Assembly: GCA_963711105.1 (NCBI GenBank)
Contig: CAVQCV010000004.1
Coordinates: 372,001 to 436,000 of the forward strand
Direction: 5' to 3'
Length of the DNA: 64,000 nt
Source of the DNA: Fen-1039 sp963711105
Lineage (GTDB): Bacteria; Chloroflexota; Limnocylindria; Limnocylindrales; CSP1-4
Shown here piece after piece: positions 27,166-37,313 of the stretch (positions within the stretch are counted from its first letter, which is position 1; every line of letters starts with the position of its first letter). Below the pieces are notes generated by a model. The model worked only from the letters and a program-made list of their open reading frames with translations. It made no database searches and was not told where the DNA came from. The position numbers and the translations under genes were made by a program.

Positions 27166-28230
27166 TCATGCCGCCTCTGGCTGGAGATGATCGCCGGTTG
27201 AGAGATCGCCGCGGGCGGCGCCTCCGGCGACGGGGTGTTCTTCGGACGCGTGACCCTCGATCGCCATCATGATGAACACGAGGGTCAGGATTGAGAAGAT
27301 CAAGGCCTGGATGAGGTTCAACAGCACCTCCAGGCCCATAAGCAGGACCGGGACAAAGGCGAAGGTGAGGGCCGAGACGACGGCGATGGCGACCTCGCCG
27401 CCGTAGATGTTGCCGAAGAGTCGCAGCGCCAGCACGACCGGCTTCACGAACTCCAGGAACAACTCCATGATGCCCACGTACATAGCCAGCAGACCGGCGC
27501 CGATACCGTGGCGGAACTCACCGATCGGGAGGTACTTGCCGAGGTAGCCTCGAACCCCCAGCCTCCGGAGGCCCTCCGACTGGATGATCAGGAACGCCAC
27601 CAGAGCCAGGCCAATGGTGACGTTGACGTCACTGGTGGGTGCTCGAAGCTCCGGGATCTTGCCGATCGGCGGCACGAGGCCGCTCCAGTTGCAGGCCAGG
27701 ATCAGCAGGAAGAACGCGGCGAAGACCGGGTAGTAGCGGCGAGACGCGGGACCGCCAACGCCTCCGGCGAAGTCGAGCCCGAAGTCCCAGGCCCACTCGA
27801 TGGCGTTCTGCAGTCGGCCGGGGCGCATGGTCAGCCTGCGAGTGGCCAGGAAGGACACCAGCAGCAGGATGGCCATCACCAGCCACATTGTGATGAGCGT
27901 CGAGCTGATGCTGGGGTGGAAGTACACCATTGGCGCCACAGTCGGGGCCGTGTCCGGCTGCAGATCGACCACCACCTCCGGCGGCGGCAGCTCGATGGCG
28001 CTCTGGACATAGCACGACGGGAAGTCACAGCCTTCACCGGCCTGCCCCTCCTTGGGGAAGGGCGGCACGAGGATCAAGGCGGCCGCGTCCAGAACGATGA
28101 CGAAGGCGGCCGCGAGCAGGAACGGTGCCAGCCCGGTGCGCCGCCGCGGCCGCGACGCCGGGCCGAGGTCCCGGCCTTCGGTCGGCTGCTCTTCGATGTC
28201 CGCGGTTGTGCCGTCTGGACCCGTGGTCAC
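27166..28230 (-). CDS. atpB: ATP synthase F0 a subunit
   Basis: A 354-residue a subunit. A charged cytoplasmic N-terminus (1-35), a first helix (LAPFLLAAAFVIVLDAAALI), a long loop, then the conserved helices with the essential arginine in VVLALRLFGNIYGGEVA and a final ALIFSILTLVFIMMAIEGHA. This subunit forms the proton half-channels. The N-terminal extension is longer than in E. coli. GTG 28230 is chosen because the in-frame codons before it run into the upstream atpI/Z gene. Confidence 0.92.
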   Translation of the reverse strand: MTTGPDGTTADIEEQPTEGRDLGPASRPRRRTGLAPFLLAAAFVIVLDAAALILVPPFPKEGQAGEGCDFPSCYVQSAIELPPPEVVVDLQPDTAPTVAPMVYFHPSISSTLITMWLVMAILLLVSFLATRRLTMRPGRLQNAIEWAWDFGLDFAGGVGGPASRRYYPVFAAFFLLILACNWSGLVPPIGKIPELRAPTSDVNVTIGLALVAFLIIQSEGLRRLGVRGYLGKYLPIGEFRHGIGAGLLAMYVGIMELFLEFVKPVVLALRLFGNIYGGEVAIAVVSALTFAFVPVLLMGLEVLLNLIQALIFSILTLVFIMMAIEGHASEEHPVAGGAARGDLSTGDHLQPEAA

Positions 28231-28270
28231 GGTCGCTCCGTTAGCCGGCGGCTCCGAGGAACCGCTGATA

Positions 28271-28504
28271 TCACTTGCCTTCTTCGTCCAGCCGGTCCAG
28301 GAAGCGGGCGATGAGGCGCCAGCAGGCAACGCTCCCGCCCGAGGTACCGATTGCGAAACCGATCAGCACGAAGAGTGGCACTGTACCCAGCCGCTGATCC
28401 AGCCAGTAGCCGCCGAGCACACCCGCCAGCACTGCGATGAGCAGTACAAACCCGACTTCCGAGAAGAGGGCGATGTAGGCGGACGCCTTCCCGAGATCGT
28501 TCAT
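28271..28504 (-). CDS. AtpI/AtpZ-like ATP synthase assembly protein
   Basis: A 77-residue protein with two membrane helices (YIALFSEVGFVLLIAVLAGV; TVPLFVLIGFAIGTSGGSVA) and the GGYWLDQRLGT loop that marks the small AtpI/AtpZ proteins found first in atp operons. These help c-ring assembly or Mg transport. It begins the operon; GGGAGAG lies just before the ATG. Confidence 0.8.
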   Translation of the reverse strand: MNDLGKASAYIALFSEVGFVLLIAVLAGVLGGYWLDQRLGTVPLFVLIGFAIGTSGGSVACWRLIARFLDRLDEEGK

Positions 28505-28528
28505 GCTCTCCCTGGCGGGGCGGGCCTG

Positions 28529-28559
28529 AGTTTACCAGCCGGTATCTGGTATCGCTCAA
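28529..28559 (-). promoter_or_regulatory. Putative promoter of the atp operon
   Basis: On the minus strand TTGAGC (28554-28559) is followed after 19 bp by TAAACT (28529-28534). The spacer is slightly long. It would start transcription about 15-20 nt upstream of the first atp gene. Confidence 0.4.
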
Positions 28560-28693
28560 CCCCCATTTGGACCACCTCGGCCGGGTGGCGAGGACCTGTT
28601 CGGGGGCCGTGCGGCCACCGTTGAGGGGCCGGAGTTACCGATTTCGGTTGCGCTTGGGGAACGCCGGACGCCCGGGGCGGACGCGAGCGGATC

Positions 28694-28790
28694 GTGCCGG
28701 GTCGGAGCCGGACGGCTCGGCGATCAACCTCGAGCGGCTCGCGCCGGGTCGGGTCCGCGCGGCTCGACGATCAACCTCGAACCGCGACTG
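28694..28790 (+). repeat. Imperfect ~47-bp tandem duplication
   Basis: GCCGGGTCGG followed by GGCTCGGCGATCAACCTCGA (first unit from about 28696) recurs as GCCGGGTCGG and GGCTCGACGATCAACCTCGA (second unit from 28743). The second unit overlaps the end of a decayed surface-protein remnant. The rest of the gap 28560-28690 shows nothing recognisable. Confidence 0.55.
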
Positions 28791-28956
28791 CTCGACGGAC
28801 GGTCACGTAGGCCGCGGCCAGGGCGAAACCGGCGAGCGTGAGCGGTAAGGCGCCACTGGCGGGGGCAGGGCCGCGAGTCTGGTCCGTGGCGGTAGCCGGC
28901 GGGTTGGGTTGGGTCGCCGAGACGAACGTCCGGAACGCCAGATCCTGTTCGTCGGG
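28771..28956 (-). pseudogene. C-terminal remnant of a cell-surface protein
   Basis: In one minus-strand frame this stretch encodes DEQDLAFRTFVSATQPNP, a Thr/Pro linker, the hydrophobic segment LPLTLAGFALAAAYVTV and a basic end RRAVAVRG before TGA 28771-28773. The same plan, with QDFEFATYVTEA, a Thr/Pro stalk, a helix and KRVRAVRG, closes the surface protein at 30672-31457. No plausible N-terminal part is found; upstream it runs into glyA. I read it as the leftover anchor of a lost paralogue. Confidence 0.45.
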
Positions 28957-29038
28957 CCCGACGGCGCGGCCGCCCGCAGCTTCCCCTGGTCTTCGGGAAT
29001 CCTCGGCTGCCCGTGCTCTGCAAGCAGCCCGGCCGTTC

Positions 29039-30367
<1,329 letters not shown>

Positions 30368-30560
30368 CCTCGTTCCTCCTGCCTCGCCGCCGGCCTCGTG
30401 CCGATCGGCGCCCTGCCCATGGCCCGTCGCGATAGACGCTCCGCCGTCTTCTCGACGACCGGAGCGTGGCCCTATTGTGGCCGATCGACGCACTCACCGG
30501 CGGACCAGACCAGCGGGCGAACCCGTCCGCCCAGCAGGGCGCCAACCCGTGGCCGGTTGT

Positions 30561-30587
30561 TCGCCCTCGCCCCTCGCCCCTCGCCCC
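30561..30587 (+). repeat. Heptanucleotide repeat (TCGCCCC)
   Basis: A truncated TCGCCC unit is followed by three perfect TCGCCCC units between glyA and the surface protein gene. It is one of three 7-bp short tandem repeats in the window, all intergenic. Confidence 0.8.
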
Positions 30588-30616
30588 TCGGCCCGCGCCC
30601 CGCCCCGCCTCTCGCC

Positions 30617-30646
30617 AAAGAGAAGCGGCGCCCTTGCGGGCGCCGC
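30617..30646 (-). terminator. Rho-independent terminator after the surface protein gene
   Basis: GCGGCGCCC (30625-30633) pairs perfectly with GGGCGCCGC (30638-30646) around a TTGC loop. On the minus strand the hairpin is followed by TTCTCTTT. It lies about 25 nt after the stop of the surface protein gene. Confidence 0.75.
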
Positions 30647-30671
30647 CACTAGATCGCGAGAGAGGCGCGGG

Positions 30672-31457
30672 TCAGCCGCGGACCGCGCGAACCCGCTTGA
30701 GGGCCAGCAGTGCTCCGGCGAGCGCGAGGCCCGAGGCCAGGATCAAGAGCATCGGCTCGCCCCGCGACGTGTCGGCCGGCACCGGCGCCGTGGCCGTCGG
30801 CGGAGCCGTGACCGTCGACAGAGCCGTGGCCGTCGCCGGTGCCGTGGCCGTCGGCGACGGGGTGGCGGCCTCGGTCACGTACGTCGCGAACTCAAAGTCC
30901 TGAGTACAGGCATTGCTTTCCTCTGCCGAGGCCCAGGCCGGGACCGTCATCCAGCTGGGATGGTTGGCGGAGTCGAAGACCAGCGCGGACCCGCCGGCAT
31001 AAGCGTCGGACCCGCAGACACCCAGCCAGTCCAGCAGGGACGAAGTGCCGGGGGTTAGAACCAGAGCGTACTGAGTTCCGGACGCTACGCTGGCCGGGCT
31101 GGTGAAGGTGACCAGGTAGAGCCCACCGGAAACGGCGCCCGTGATGTTCTCAGTGGCCAGGGGGGAGCCGGACGGGACGCCGCCACTGGTGGCCAGGATC
31201 TGGACCGACAGGTCGCCCACGGCCGCCGGCACAACCTCAGGCTGCGCGGTGCCCAGATTGAACGTAACCGCATCCAGGGAGCCGGTAAGGCCGGCTGTGA
31301 ACGTCTGGGCTACGGAGTAGTTCTGGTTCCAGTATGCCGAGTCGGGACCGCTGTTCTGGTGCTGGTCCAGCGTGCCCGGAATGACCACTGCCGCCGCGCC
31401 ACCCGCGAACGCCAGGCTCGCGACGAGCACGGCAAGAAGTGCCCCGATCCTCTTCAT
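30672..31457 (-). CDS. Secreted surface protein with C-terminal membrane anchor
   Basis: A 261-residue exported protein. Signal peptide MKRIGALLAVLVASLAFAGG with a probable AxA cut after residue 22-24; a beta-rich domain of about 170 residues (SVAQTFTAGLTGSLDAVTFN, TQYALVLTPGTSSLLDWLG) like those found in surface-anchored proteins; two cysteines near CGSDAYAGGS and NACTQD; a Thr/Ala/Pro stalk (residues about 200-230); then a helix LLILASGLALAGALLAL and a basic stop-transfer end KRVRAVRG. No LPXTG motif. It probably sits on the cell surface; function unknown. GGGAGGA precedes ATG 31457 and a terminator follows. Confidence 0.8.
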   Translation of the reverse strand: MKRIGALLAVLVASLAFAGGAAAVVIPGTLDQHQNSGPDSAYWNQNYSVAQTFTAGLTGSLDAVTFNLGTAQPEVVPAAVGDLSVQILATSGGVPSGSPLATENITGAVSGGLYLVTFTSPASVASGTQYALVLTPGTSSLLDWLGVCGSDAYAGGSALVFDSANHPSWMTVPAWASAEESNACTQDFEFATYVTEAATPSPTATAPATATALSTVTAPPTATAPVPADTSRGEPMLLILASGLALAGALLALKRVRAVRG

Positions 31458-31618
31458 GATTCCTCCCAATGCGTGGCCGGCCCCCGATCCCAGACAGATC
31501 CGGATCGCCGCAGCTGTGCCAAATGTGGCGCACGCCACTATCCAGTCGGACGGTGAACCGCTCGGCGCAACGCAATCCCACCCGCGGACCCGGAGGGGGG
31601 AACCGATCCGCCTGCCGG

Positions 31619-31800
31619 CGGCTCGAAGGACGGCGCCTTCGGTGCAGAGGCGCCTTCGGCGACAGGAGACGGACGCCGGCCGGGGGACGCCAGTACAGCT
31701 GGCTCGGACCGACGCTGCCGGTGGGACCGGAGGAGGCTCCCCACCGTCGGACGCGCCGCGGCGGCTCAGCGGGGAGTGGCCGCGCTCCACGCCGCGCGCC
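31619..31800 (+). repeat. Dispersed repeat, copy 1
   Basis: First of five related copies of a ~160-bp sequence. It shares GACGGCGCC, GACGCCAGTACAGCTGGCTC, GCTGCCGGTGGGACC and CCACCGTCGGACG blocks with the others. Copy 1 carries a short internal insertion near its left end. Its right end lies 3 bp from the stop of the phosphorylase gene. Two inverted repeats lie inside: GCCAG/CTGGC and CGGTGGG/CCCACCG. Confidence 0.85.
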
Positions 31801-31803
31801 ACG

Positions 31804-33273
31804 TCAGAGGTCGATCTTCTCGCGCGCGCCGCCGGCGCCGGTCATCTCCACGACGGAGTGCGGGTGCCGGAAGTTGACCTCCAGCACGCAAGCTTGATCG
31901 CCCAGGCGCCAGGACAGCCTCAGCGCCGCCGGCTCGGACGGCAGGACCTCGAACTCGCCGTCGAAGGCAGGGTGGGAATTGCGCAGGCGGATGAGGCGCT
32001 CGAGGCGCATGACGACGGCGCGGCCGCGAGCGGACCGAATCTCCTCTATCGAGAAGTTGTGCCTGTTGATCTCTCGGCCGTCGCCGGTTCGATCGGCGGC
32101 CTCGGTGTCGTTCTCGCCGGCCAGCAGGCCGACGTAATAGACCTGTGGCACCCCGGGGGTGAAGAGCTGGATGGCTCGCGCGGCGATGTACGCGTCGTCG
32201 TCGCGATCCAGAAGCGAGTAGTAGGTTCCGCGGATCTGGTGGACGTCGAAGCCGTCGGGATCTCGATGTTCGGTCGAGTACACCCGGCTCAGGTTGCCGC
32301 CGCGAGCCAGGCACACCTCGACGACGCGCTTGACCTCCGCCGGGTCGTACAGACCGTCGAGGTCGGGCTTGACGGGGACGCCGTCGTGGCAGTCGAGCAC
32401 GGTGAACTGGCGGGGCGGGCGGTCGGCCAGATAGGCGGCGAGCCGGACCGGCGAGTGGAGGATGAACGACTCGAGAATCCGGTACGGCAGGATGAAGTCG
32501 TAGCTCCACGACCCGCTTTCGGACAGGTCCCACTGGATCTCCCGGCGTCCGTGGACCTCCGGCAGTACGACCATGCCATGAGCCTCGGCCAGATCGCTCA
32601 GCCAGCCCAGGAGCTCGCCCGTCTCGGGCTGGACGAAGAAGCAGGTCGTGCCCGCCTTCTTGACCAGGTAGCCGACCGCATCGAGCCGCACGATCCGCAC
32701 GCCGTTCGAGCCGAACCGGTCGAAGAACGCCTCGACGATGGAGCGGAAGCAGGGCGATCGCCAGTCCATGTCGATCTGCTCGGACGGGTCGTCATGGCCG
32801 AATGTCGTCCAGACCGCCGTGGGGACCGCGGGCGTCCCGACCGGGAACGTCGACCACGGCCGCGGGCGGCGCAGGAAGATCCTGTCCACGTCCGCCGGGA
32901 CCGGCACGCCGTCGGGCCAGACCTTGTCCAGGGTGATGAACAGGTCCGCCCATTCCGAGGAGTGGCCCCTGGCCAGGAAGTCCCGGAAGTAGGGTGAGCG
33001 GCTGGAGACGTGGTTGACCATCATGTCGAGCACGACGTCGTACCGATCGGACAGCTTGCGGATGTCGTCCCAGGTCCCGAAGCGAGGGTCTATCTCGTCG
33101 TAGGTCAGTGGCGCGAAGCCCCGATCCCCCGACGACGGGAACGGCGGCAGGATGTGTACCCCGCCCGGGAAGAGCCCCCCGAAGTGCTCGTCGAGCACCC
33201 GGCTCAGGCTCTTCAGATCGCCGCCGAGCCCATCCGGATACGTGATCAGCTGGACCTTGCTCTTCACCTGCAT
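31804..33273 (-). CDS. GH13_18 phosphorylase (sucrose 6F-phosphate phosphorylase-like)
   Basis: A 489-residue GH13 subfamily 18 enzyme beginning MQVKSKVQLITYPDGLGG. Catalytic residues: nucleophile Asp198 in VRIVRLDAVGYLV, acid/base Glu in VVLPEVHGR, and LDCHDGVPVKPDLDG. These enzymes split alpha-glucosides with phosphate to glucose 1-phosphate. FLRRPRP (Arg135) and GFDVHQI (His345) match, with a one-residue offset, the phosphate-binding Arg and His I recall for the Thermoanaerobacterium sucrose 6F-phosphate phosphorylase, whereas bifidobacterial sucrose phosphorylases differ here. So sucrose 6'-phosphate is the best guess; sucrose or glucosylglycerol remain possible. Start ATG 33273 is 10 nt after the kinase gene; last gene of a LacI-controlled operon. 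Confidence 0.88.
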   Translation of the reverse strand: MQVKSKVQLITYPDGLGGDLKSLSRVLDEHFGGLFPGGVHILPPFPSSGDRGFAPLTYDEIDPRFGTWDDIRKLSDRYDVVLDMMVNHVSSRSPYFRDFLARGHSSEWADLFITLDKVWPDGVPVPADVDRIFLRRPRPWSTFPVGTPAVPTAVWTTFGHDDPSEQIDMDWRSPCFRSIVEAFFDRFGSNGVRIVRLDAVGYLVKKAGTTCFFVQPETGELLGWLSDLAEAHGMVVLPEVHGRREIQWDLSESGSWSYDFILPYRILESFILHSPVRLAAYLADRPPRQFTVLDCHDGVPVKPDLDGLYDPAEVKRVVEVCLARGGNLSRVYSTEHRDPDGFDVHQIRGTYYSLLDRDDDAYIAARAIQLFTPGVPQVYYVGLLAGENDTEAADRTGDGREINRHNFSIEEIRSARGRAVVMRLERLIRLRNSHPAFDGEFEVLPSEPAALRLSWRLGDQACVLEVNFRHPHSVVEMTGAGGAREKIDL

Positions 33274-33283
33274 CCGGCCGGCC

Positions 33284-33937
33284 TCATTCCACCCGGACGA
33301 CGTCGAAATCGTCCGTGAGGACGAAATCGGCCAGCTGGCGGTGCCCGGCGATGATCTTGTGCTCCACGGCAAGCAAGCCCTCCACGAACGGGTCGCGCAT
33401 CTCTTTGCCCCGGTTCCGCTTGAGCCTGTGCTCCAGGGTTTCGAGCCATGTCCGCTCGATGAAGATCCGGCGGTCGACGTTTCGGAGCAGGGAGACGTAC
33501 GTCCCCTCCACGATCACGACCTTCACTCCCTCGAGGGATACGACCTCGGTGGATACCGAGTCGGCGTCGTAGTCGATGACGGGCTTCTCGATCTGACCCG
33601 CGCCCTTGCGCGCGGCGTCGATGTTGGCCTGGAGCAGATCGAGACGGACCTCGACGTGAGGCCCCAGCCACTCGGGATCGGCTCGCCGGCGAGCGTCGTT
33701 GCATCGCGGAGGCAGCGCGAAGTAGTCGTCCTGGCCCAGGATCACGGACGCGAACCCGCTCTCGCACAGCCGCTCCGCGATCGCGGCCGCGGTCTCGGAT
33801 TTGCCCGAGCCCGACTCTCCGGCAACGCTGATGATGAAGCGGCCGGCGTCGGCACGAACGGCGTCCTCCAGCGCCGCCGCGATCTGATCTGCCGCGCGGC
33901 GATGGTGGCTCTCGATGACGAGGACGTCGCCCTTCAT
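33284..33937 (-). CDS. P-loop kinase of the uridine kinase/PRK family
   Basis: A 217-residue kinase. Walker A is ISVAGESGSGKSETA (about 36-50); the uridine-kinase-like acidic pair is LGQDDYFALPP (Asp70-71); a VVIVEGTYVSLL strand precedes the lid region RTWLETLEHRLKRNRGKEMR. Members phosphorylate uridine, phosphoribulose, pantothenate or glycerate. Set between sugar permeases and a phosphorylase, it more likely acts on the imported sugar or a product of it than on uridine. A sucrose- or fructose-directed kinase would fit; this is inference. Confidence 0.75.
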   Translation of the reverse strand: MKGDVLVIESHHRRAADQIAAALEDAVRADAGRFIISVAGESGSGKSETAAAIAERLCESGFASVILGQDDYFALPPRCNDARRRADPEWLGPHVEVRLDLLQANIDAARKGAGQIEKPVIDYDADSVSTEVVSLEGVKVVIVEGTYVSLLRNVDRRIFIERTWLETLEHRLKRNRGKEMRDPFVEGLLAVEHKIIAGHRQLADFVLTDDFDVVRVE

Positions 33938-34063
33938 TTCGCCCGAGCCTCCGCGAAGACATCGACAGGGCGCCCGTAGCCACGCTCCGCCTGACCGGGT
34001 TTCAAGTCCATCCGTGACTCCTGTGGAACCGCGCCCGGTTGCAGGCCGCGACGTTTGTCTCCT

Positions 34064-34888
34064 TCAGCCTTTGACGGAGCCCTGAAGGAGCGCCATGACC
34101 AGCTGGCGCTGGAAGAGAAGGAAGACGATCAAAGTCGGAAGAAGGATCAGCAGCGATCCGGCGCAGAGCAGCGGTATGTCCGTCGCGTAGTGGCCCTGGA
34201 AGGCGCCGAGCGCGCCGGCCATCGTCCTTTGGGTCGGATCCTCGACGAGGACCAGGGCGAGAAGGAATTGGTTCCACGTCCAGACCGCCATCAGGATTCC
34301 CAGCGAGGTGATCGCCGGCCGTGCCAGCGGGACGTGGATTCGCCACAGCAGATCCCATGTTCCGGCGCCGTCCACGCGCGCGGCTTCCGAGATTTCAGAG
34401 GGCACGCCGACAAAGTGGGCCCGCATCCAGAAGACGGCGAAGGGCATGTACAGGCCGATCAGCGGCAGCACGATGGCGAACCGGGTGTTGAGGATGCCGA
34501 GCTGTCGCGACAGGTAGTAGAGCGGCGTCACGATGCCCTCGAGCGGGAGGGTGAGGCCGAACACGAAGAGCAGGAGGAGCACCCCGGACCCGGGGATACG
34601 CATCTGCCCGATCGCGAACCCGGCCATCGTGGAGATCACCAGGGACACCGGCACGGTCGCGACCACGATGAACACGCTCGAGTACAGGAGGGCGCTCATG
34701 TTGGCCACGTTGAAGGCGTCGATGAAGTTGTGCCACTGCGGGTTTGCCGGCCATTCGAGGCCCGGCGGAAGCGACCCGGACGGATGGAGCGCGGTCGTGA
34801 ACATGCTCACGAAGGGCAGGATCGTGACGGCCATCATCAGGATGAGCACGAGTCTGCCCGAATAGAGTTCGGAGCGGCTCATCCTCAT
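34064..34888 (-). CDS. Sugar ABC transporter permease, MalG type
   Basis: A 274-residue inner-membrane permease with six helices and the ATPase-docking EAA loop EISEAARVDGAGTWDLLWRI. It follows the MalF-type permease with a 4-nt overlap. No ATPase gene lies in the operon, so a shared MsmK/UgpC-like ATPase from elsewhere must energise it. About 126 bp without features separate it from the kinase gene. Confidence 0.92.
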   Translation of the reverse strand: MRMSRSELYSGRLVLILMMAVTILPFVSMFTTALHPSGSLPPGLEWPANPQWHNFIDAFNVANMSALLYSSVFIVVATVPVSLVISTMAGFAIGQMRIPGSGVLLLLFVFGLTLPLEGIVTPLYYLSRQLGILNTRFAIVLPLIGLYMPFAVFWMRAHFVGVPSEISEAARVDGAGTWDLLWRIHVPLARPAITSLGILMAVWTWNQFLLALVLVEDPTQRTMAGALGAFQGHYATDIPLLCAGSLLILLPTLIVFLLFQRQLVMALLQGSVKG

Positions 34889-35832
34889 GACTCGTCTCCT
34901 CGGTTCAGTCTCTGAATTGGGAGGACAACGATGAGCACCAGCGCTATCAGTACGACGGCCAGCGCCGAGGCGACGCCAACCGCGCGCGCCTGGAAGGCGA
35001 GCACGTAGATCTCGAGCCCCGGCACCATCGTGGCCAGTCCGGGCCCGCCGCCGGTCGATACGTAGACGATGTCGAAGCTTCTGAGCGCGGCGATGATCGT
35101 GACCGTCAGGCAGACGATGATCTCGTTTCGAAGGCTCGGCACGGTGATGGACAGCAACTCTCGAATCGGGCCCGCGCCATCAAGTCGGGCGGACTCATAC
35201 AAGGCCGGATCGATCTTGCCCATGCCGGTGAGAAGCAGGATCGTGCACAGTCCGATCAGGACCCAGGCTCCGATCATGCCGACGCCGGGCAGGGCCGTGT
35301 CGAAGTCGCCCAGCCATGCCGTAGCCATGCCTCCGAGCCCGATGGCGCCGAGCATCTGGTTCGCGAGTCCCGGCAGCGCCAGGACCCATTTCCAGATGAT
35401 GCCCGCGGCGACGAGCGGAATGACCTGGGGCAGGAACAGAACGGTGCGGGCCGCGGTCCCGAGCGAGCCCGTGGCCGTGCGCCGCATGATCGAGGCGGCG
35501 ATCAGTCCCAGCACCACCGGGATGAAGCTGAAGAAGATGATGAGCTTGAAGGCGTTGCCGATCGTCTCGAGCAGATCCGGATCGGTCAGGACCGTTACGT
35601 AGTTCTCCAGACCCGCCCAGGTCGCCGGACCAATTCCATCCCAGCGGTAGAGCGAGTACTGGATGGTCAGGATGAGCGGTTGGAGGACAAAAACCGCGTA
35701 GACGAGGAGCGCAGGCAGAACGAGCAGCCAGCCGACGAGGGTTTCCCGGCGGACCCTCTTCCGAGGAGTCCGCCGGGTCTCGCGGCCACTGTCGTTCGAG
35801 CCTGACGGCTCGGCGATCGTTCGCTCAGGCAT
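34885..35832 (-). CDS. Sugar ABC transporter permease, MalF type
   Basis: A 315-residue permease: an Arg-rich cytoplasmic start, first helix VGWLLVLPALLVYAVFVLQP, and the EAA loop ALYESARLDGAGPIRELLSI. It pairs with the MalG-type permease to form the channel. It starts 22 nt after the binding-protein gene. Confidence 0.92.
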   Translation of the reverse strand: MPERTIAEPSGSNDSGRETRRTPRKRVRRETLVGWLLVLPALLVYAVFVLQPLILTIQYSLYRWDGIGPATWAGLENYVTVLTDPDLLETIGNAFKLIIFFSFIPVVLGLIAASIMRRTATGSLGTAARTVLFLPQVIPLVAAGIIWKWVLALPGLANQMLGAIGLGGMATAWLGDFDTALPGVGMIGAWVLIGLCTILLLTGMGKIDPALYESARLDGAGPIRELLSITVPSLRNEIIVCLTVTIIAALRSFDIVYVSTGGGPGLATMVPGLEIYVLAFQARAVGVASALAVVLIALVLIVVLPIQRLNRGDES

Positions 35833-35854
35833 CGGACGACTCAGTGGCTAGAGG

Positions 35855-37261
35855 TCACTGCTTGAGTTCTTTCTCGTACTCGGCCTGGACTGCCGATAGC
35901 AGGCCCGCGGCCGTTTGCTTGCCGCCGACCAGCTTCTGCAGCTCCGGCGTCCAACCCTGGGCGAAGATCGACCCAGTGGCGTTTGCGATGAAGTCCATCG
36001 CGCCGTTGCTCTTGGCCACCTGGCCACCGGCGGCGAGCGTCTCGTTCGTCACGGAACCTGCGGCCGCGGGCGGAATGGGGAGATCGGCCGGGCCGCCCGG
36101 GTTGGAGCCGCCGACAGTCACGTCGATCTGTCGCGCGGTCGGATTCGTGGCGACCCAGTTGAAGAAGAAGGCCGCGCAGTCGGCGTTCTTCGCTTTGGTG
36201 GCGATGCCGTAGGTGAGGGGCGAAGACATAGCGGCGATCGAGCCGCCGGCCTGCGCGGGCGGGAAGACGAAGAACCCGACGTTGCCGGCGTTATTCGTGT
36301 CGTAGTCCGCGTTCTGCCAATCGCCGTTGAACATGAACACGCCGTCGCCCTTGTTGAAGCGGGCGTTCGCGTCCGTGTACTCGATGGCGTTGACGTCCTT
36401 GGGGAAATAGCCGGCCTTGACCCACTGCTCGAGGTGCTGCGCGGCCGTGAGGTTGGTCGCCGTGTCGATGGTGGCGCCCGGCTTCTCGAAGATCCAGTCG
36501 TTGATCGGCTGGGTCGGGCCGTAAGCGGCCATGAGGTTCTGGAGCGGGAACGCAAGTCCGCCGCCGCTGGCCGAAGCGTTCCACTGCATGATCGGCTGGA
36601 GGCCTGCGGCCTTGGCCTTGGCGAGCAGATCTTCGAACTCAGCCACCGTCTGCGGAGGCTGGGTCATGCCGATCTGGGCGGCGAGCTTCTTGTTGTAGAA
36701 GACGCCGGTGAGGCTGTAGTTCAGGCCCATCGCGTAAAGGGAACCAGAGCCCCGAGTTCCATCGGCGGCAACTCGGTTCTGAAGCAGTTCGGCCGGCGGC
36801 CACTTATCCCAGCCGAAGGCGGTGGCGTAACTGTCGAGGTTCATGAGGAGACCGTCTTTGACCAGCGAGACCATGGACGGGAGCCGGACGAGGTCAGGCG
36901 GGTTGTCTCCGGCGAGAAGCCTCGGAGTCGAGTTCATGAGGTTGGTAAACTGATCCTGACTGATCTTCCAGGTGACGTTTGGATACTGCTTCGTGAACTC
37001 TTCGGAAAGCTTGAAGGGCAGATCGAAGCCGGTCTCGAAGTAGGCATTCAGCGTTACGGGTTGAGTCCCGCACGTGGGGCTCGCGACAGTCGCGCTTGCC
37101 GACGGCGCCTGCGAAGCGGCCGTCGATTGGGCGGTCTCCGTTGGCGCCGTCGTCGGCGCCGCGCCGGGGCTGGCGCACGCGGCGACCAGGCCGGCGACAA
37201 GCAGCATCGGCGTTAGCGAAGCGCGCCTTCGCGCTCCTCGCACTGACCAGAGATGCAGCAT
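35855..37261 (-). CDS. Sugar ABC transporter substrate-binding lipoprotein
   Basis: A 468-residue UgpB/MalE-like lipoprotein. Signal peptide with lipobox LLVAGLVAACASP, a Thr/Ser-rich linker, then the binding fold (LNAYFETGFDLPFKLSEEFT; FMFNGDWQNADYD). It captures the sugar outside the membrane for the two permeases. ATG 37261 is chosen because GGGAGGAG lies 9 nt upstream and the signal peptide starts there; a 20-codon upstream extension would spoil it. Confidence 0.9.
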   Translation of the reverse strand: MLHLWSVRGARRRASLTPMLLVAGLVAACASPGAAPTTAPTETAQSTAASQAPSASATVASPTCGTQPVTLNAYFETGFDLPFKLSEEFTKQYPNVTWKISQDQFTNLMNSTPRLLAGDNPPDLVRLPSMVSLVKDGLLMNLDSYATAFGWDKWPPAELLQNRVAADGTRGSGSLYAMGLNYSLTGVFYNKKLAAQIGMTQPPQTVAEFEDLLAKAKAAGLQPIMQWNASASGGGLAFPLQNLMAAYGPTQPINDWIFEKPGATIDTATNLTAAQHLEQWVKAGYFPKDVNAIEYTDANARFNKGDGVFMFNGDWQNADYDTNNAGNVGFFVFPPAQAGGSIAAMSSPLTYGIATKAKNADCAAFFFNWVATNPTARQIDVTVGGSNPGGPADLPIPPAAAGSVTNETLAAGGQVAKSNGAMDFIANATGSIFAQGWTPELQKLVGGKQTAAGLLSAVQAEYEKELKQ

Positions 37262-37313
37262 TTTTCCAACTCCTCCCTGTGATTGCCGTGAACGGTGTTT
37301 CGCTGGCGTCGCC

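Noticed and set aside
28724..29023. A 99-residue minus-strand frame downstream of glyA
   Set aside because: A neighbouring frame of the same strand encodes a recognisable surface-protein tail; this one is Arg/Pro-rich with no support.
33284..33937. Uridine kinase for pyrimidine salvage
   Set aside because: The fold fits, but its place inside a sugar transport and phosphorolysis operon makes a sugar-related substrate more likely; the specific uridine-binding residues were not confirmed.
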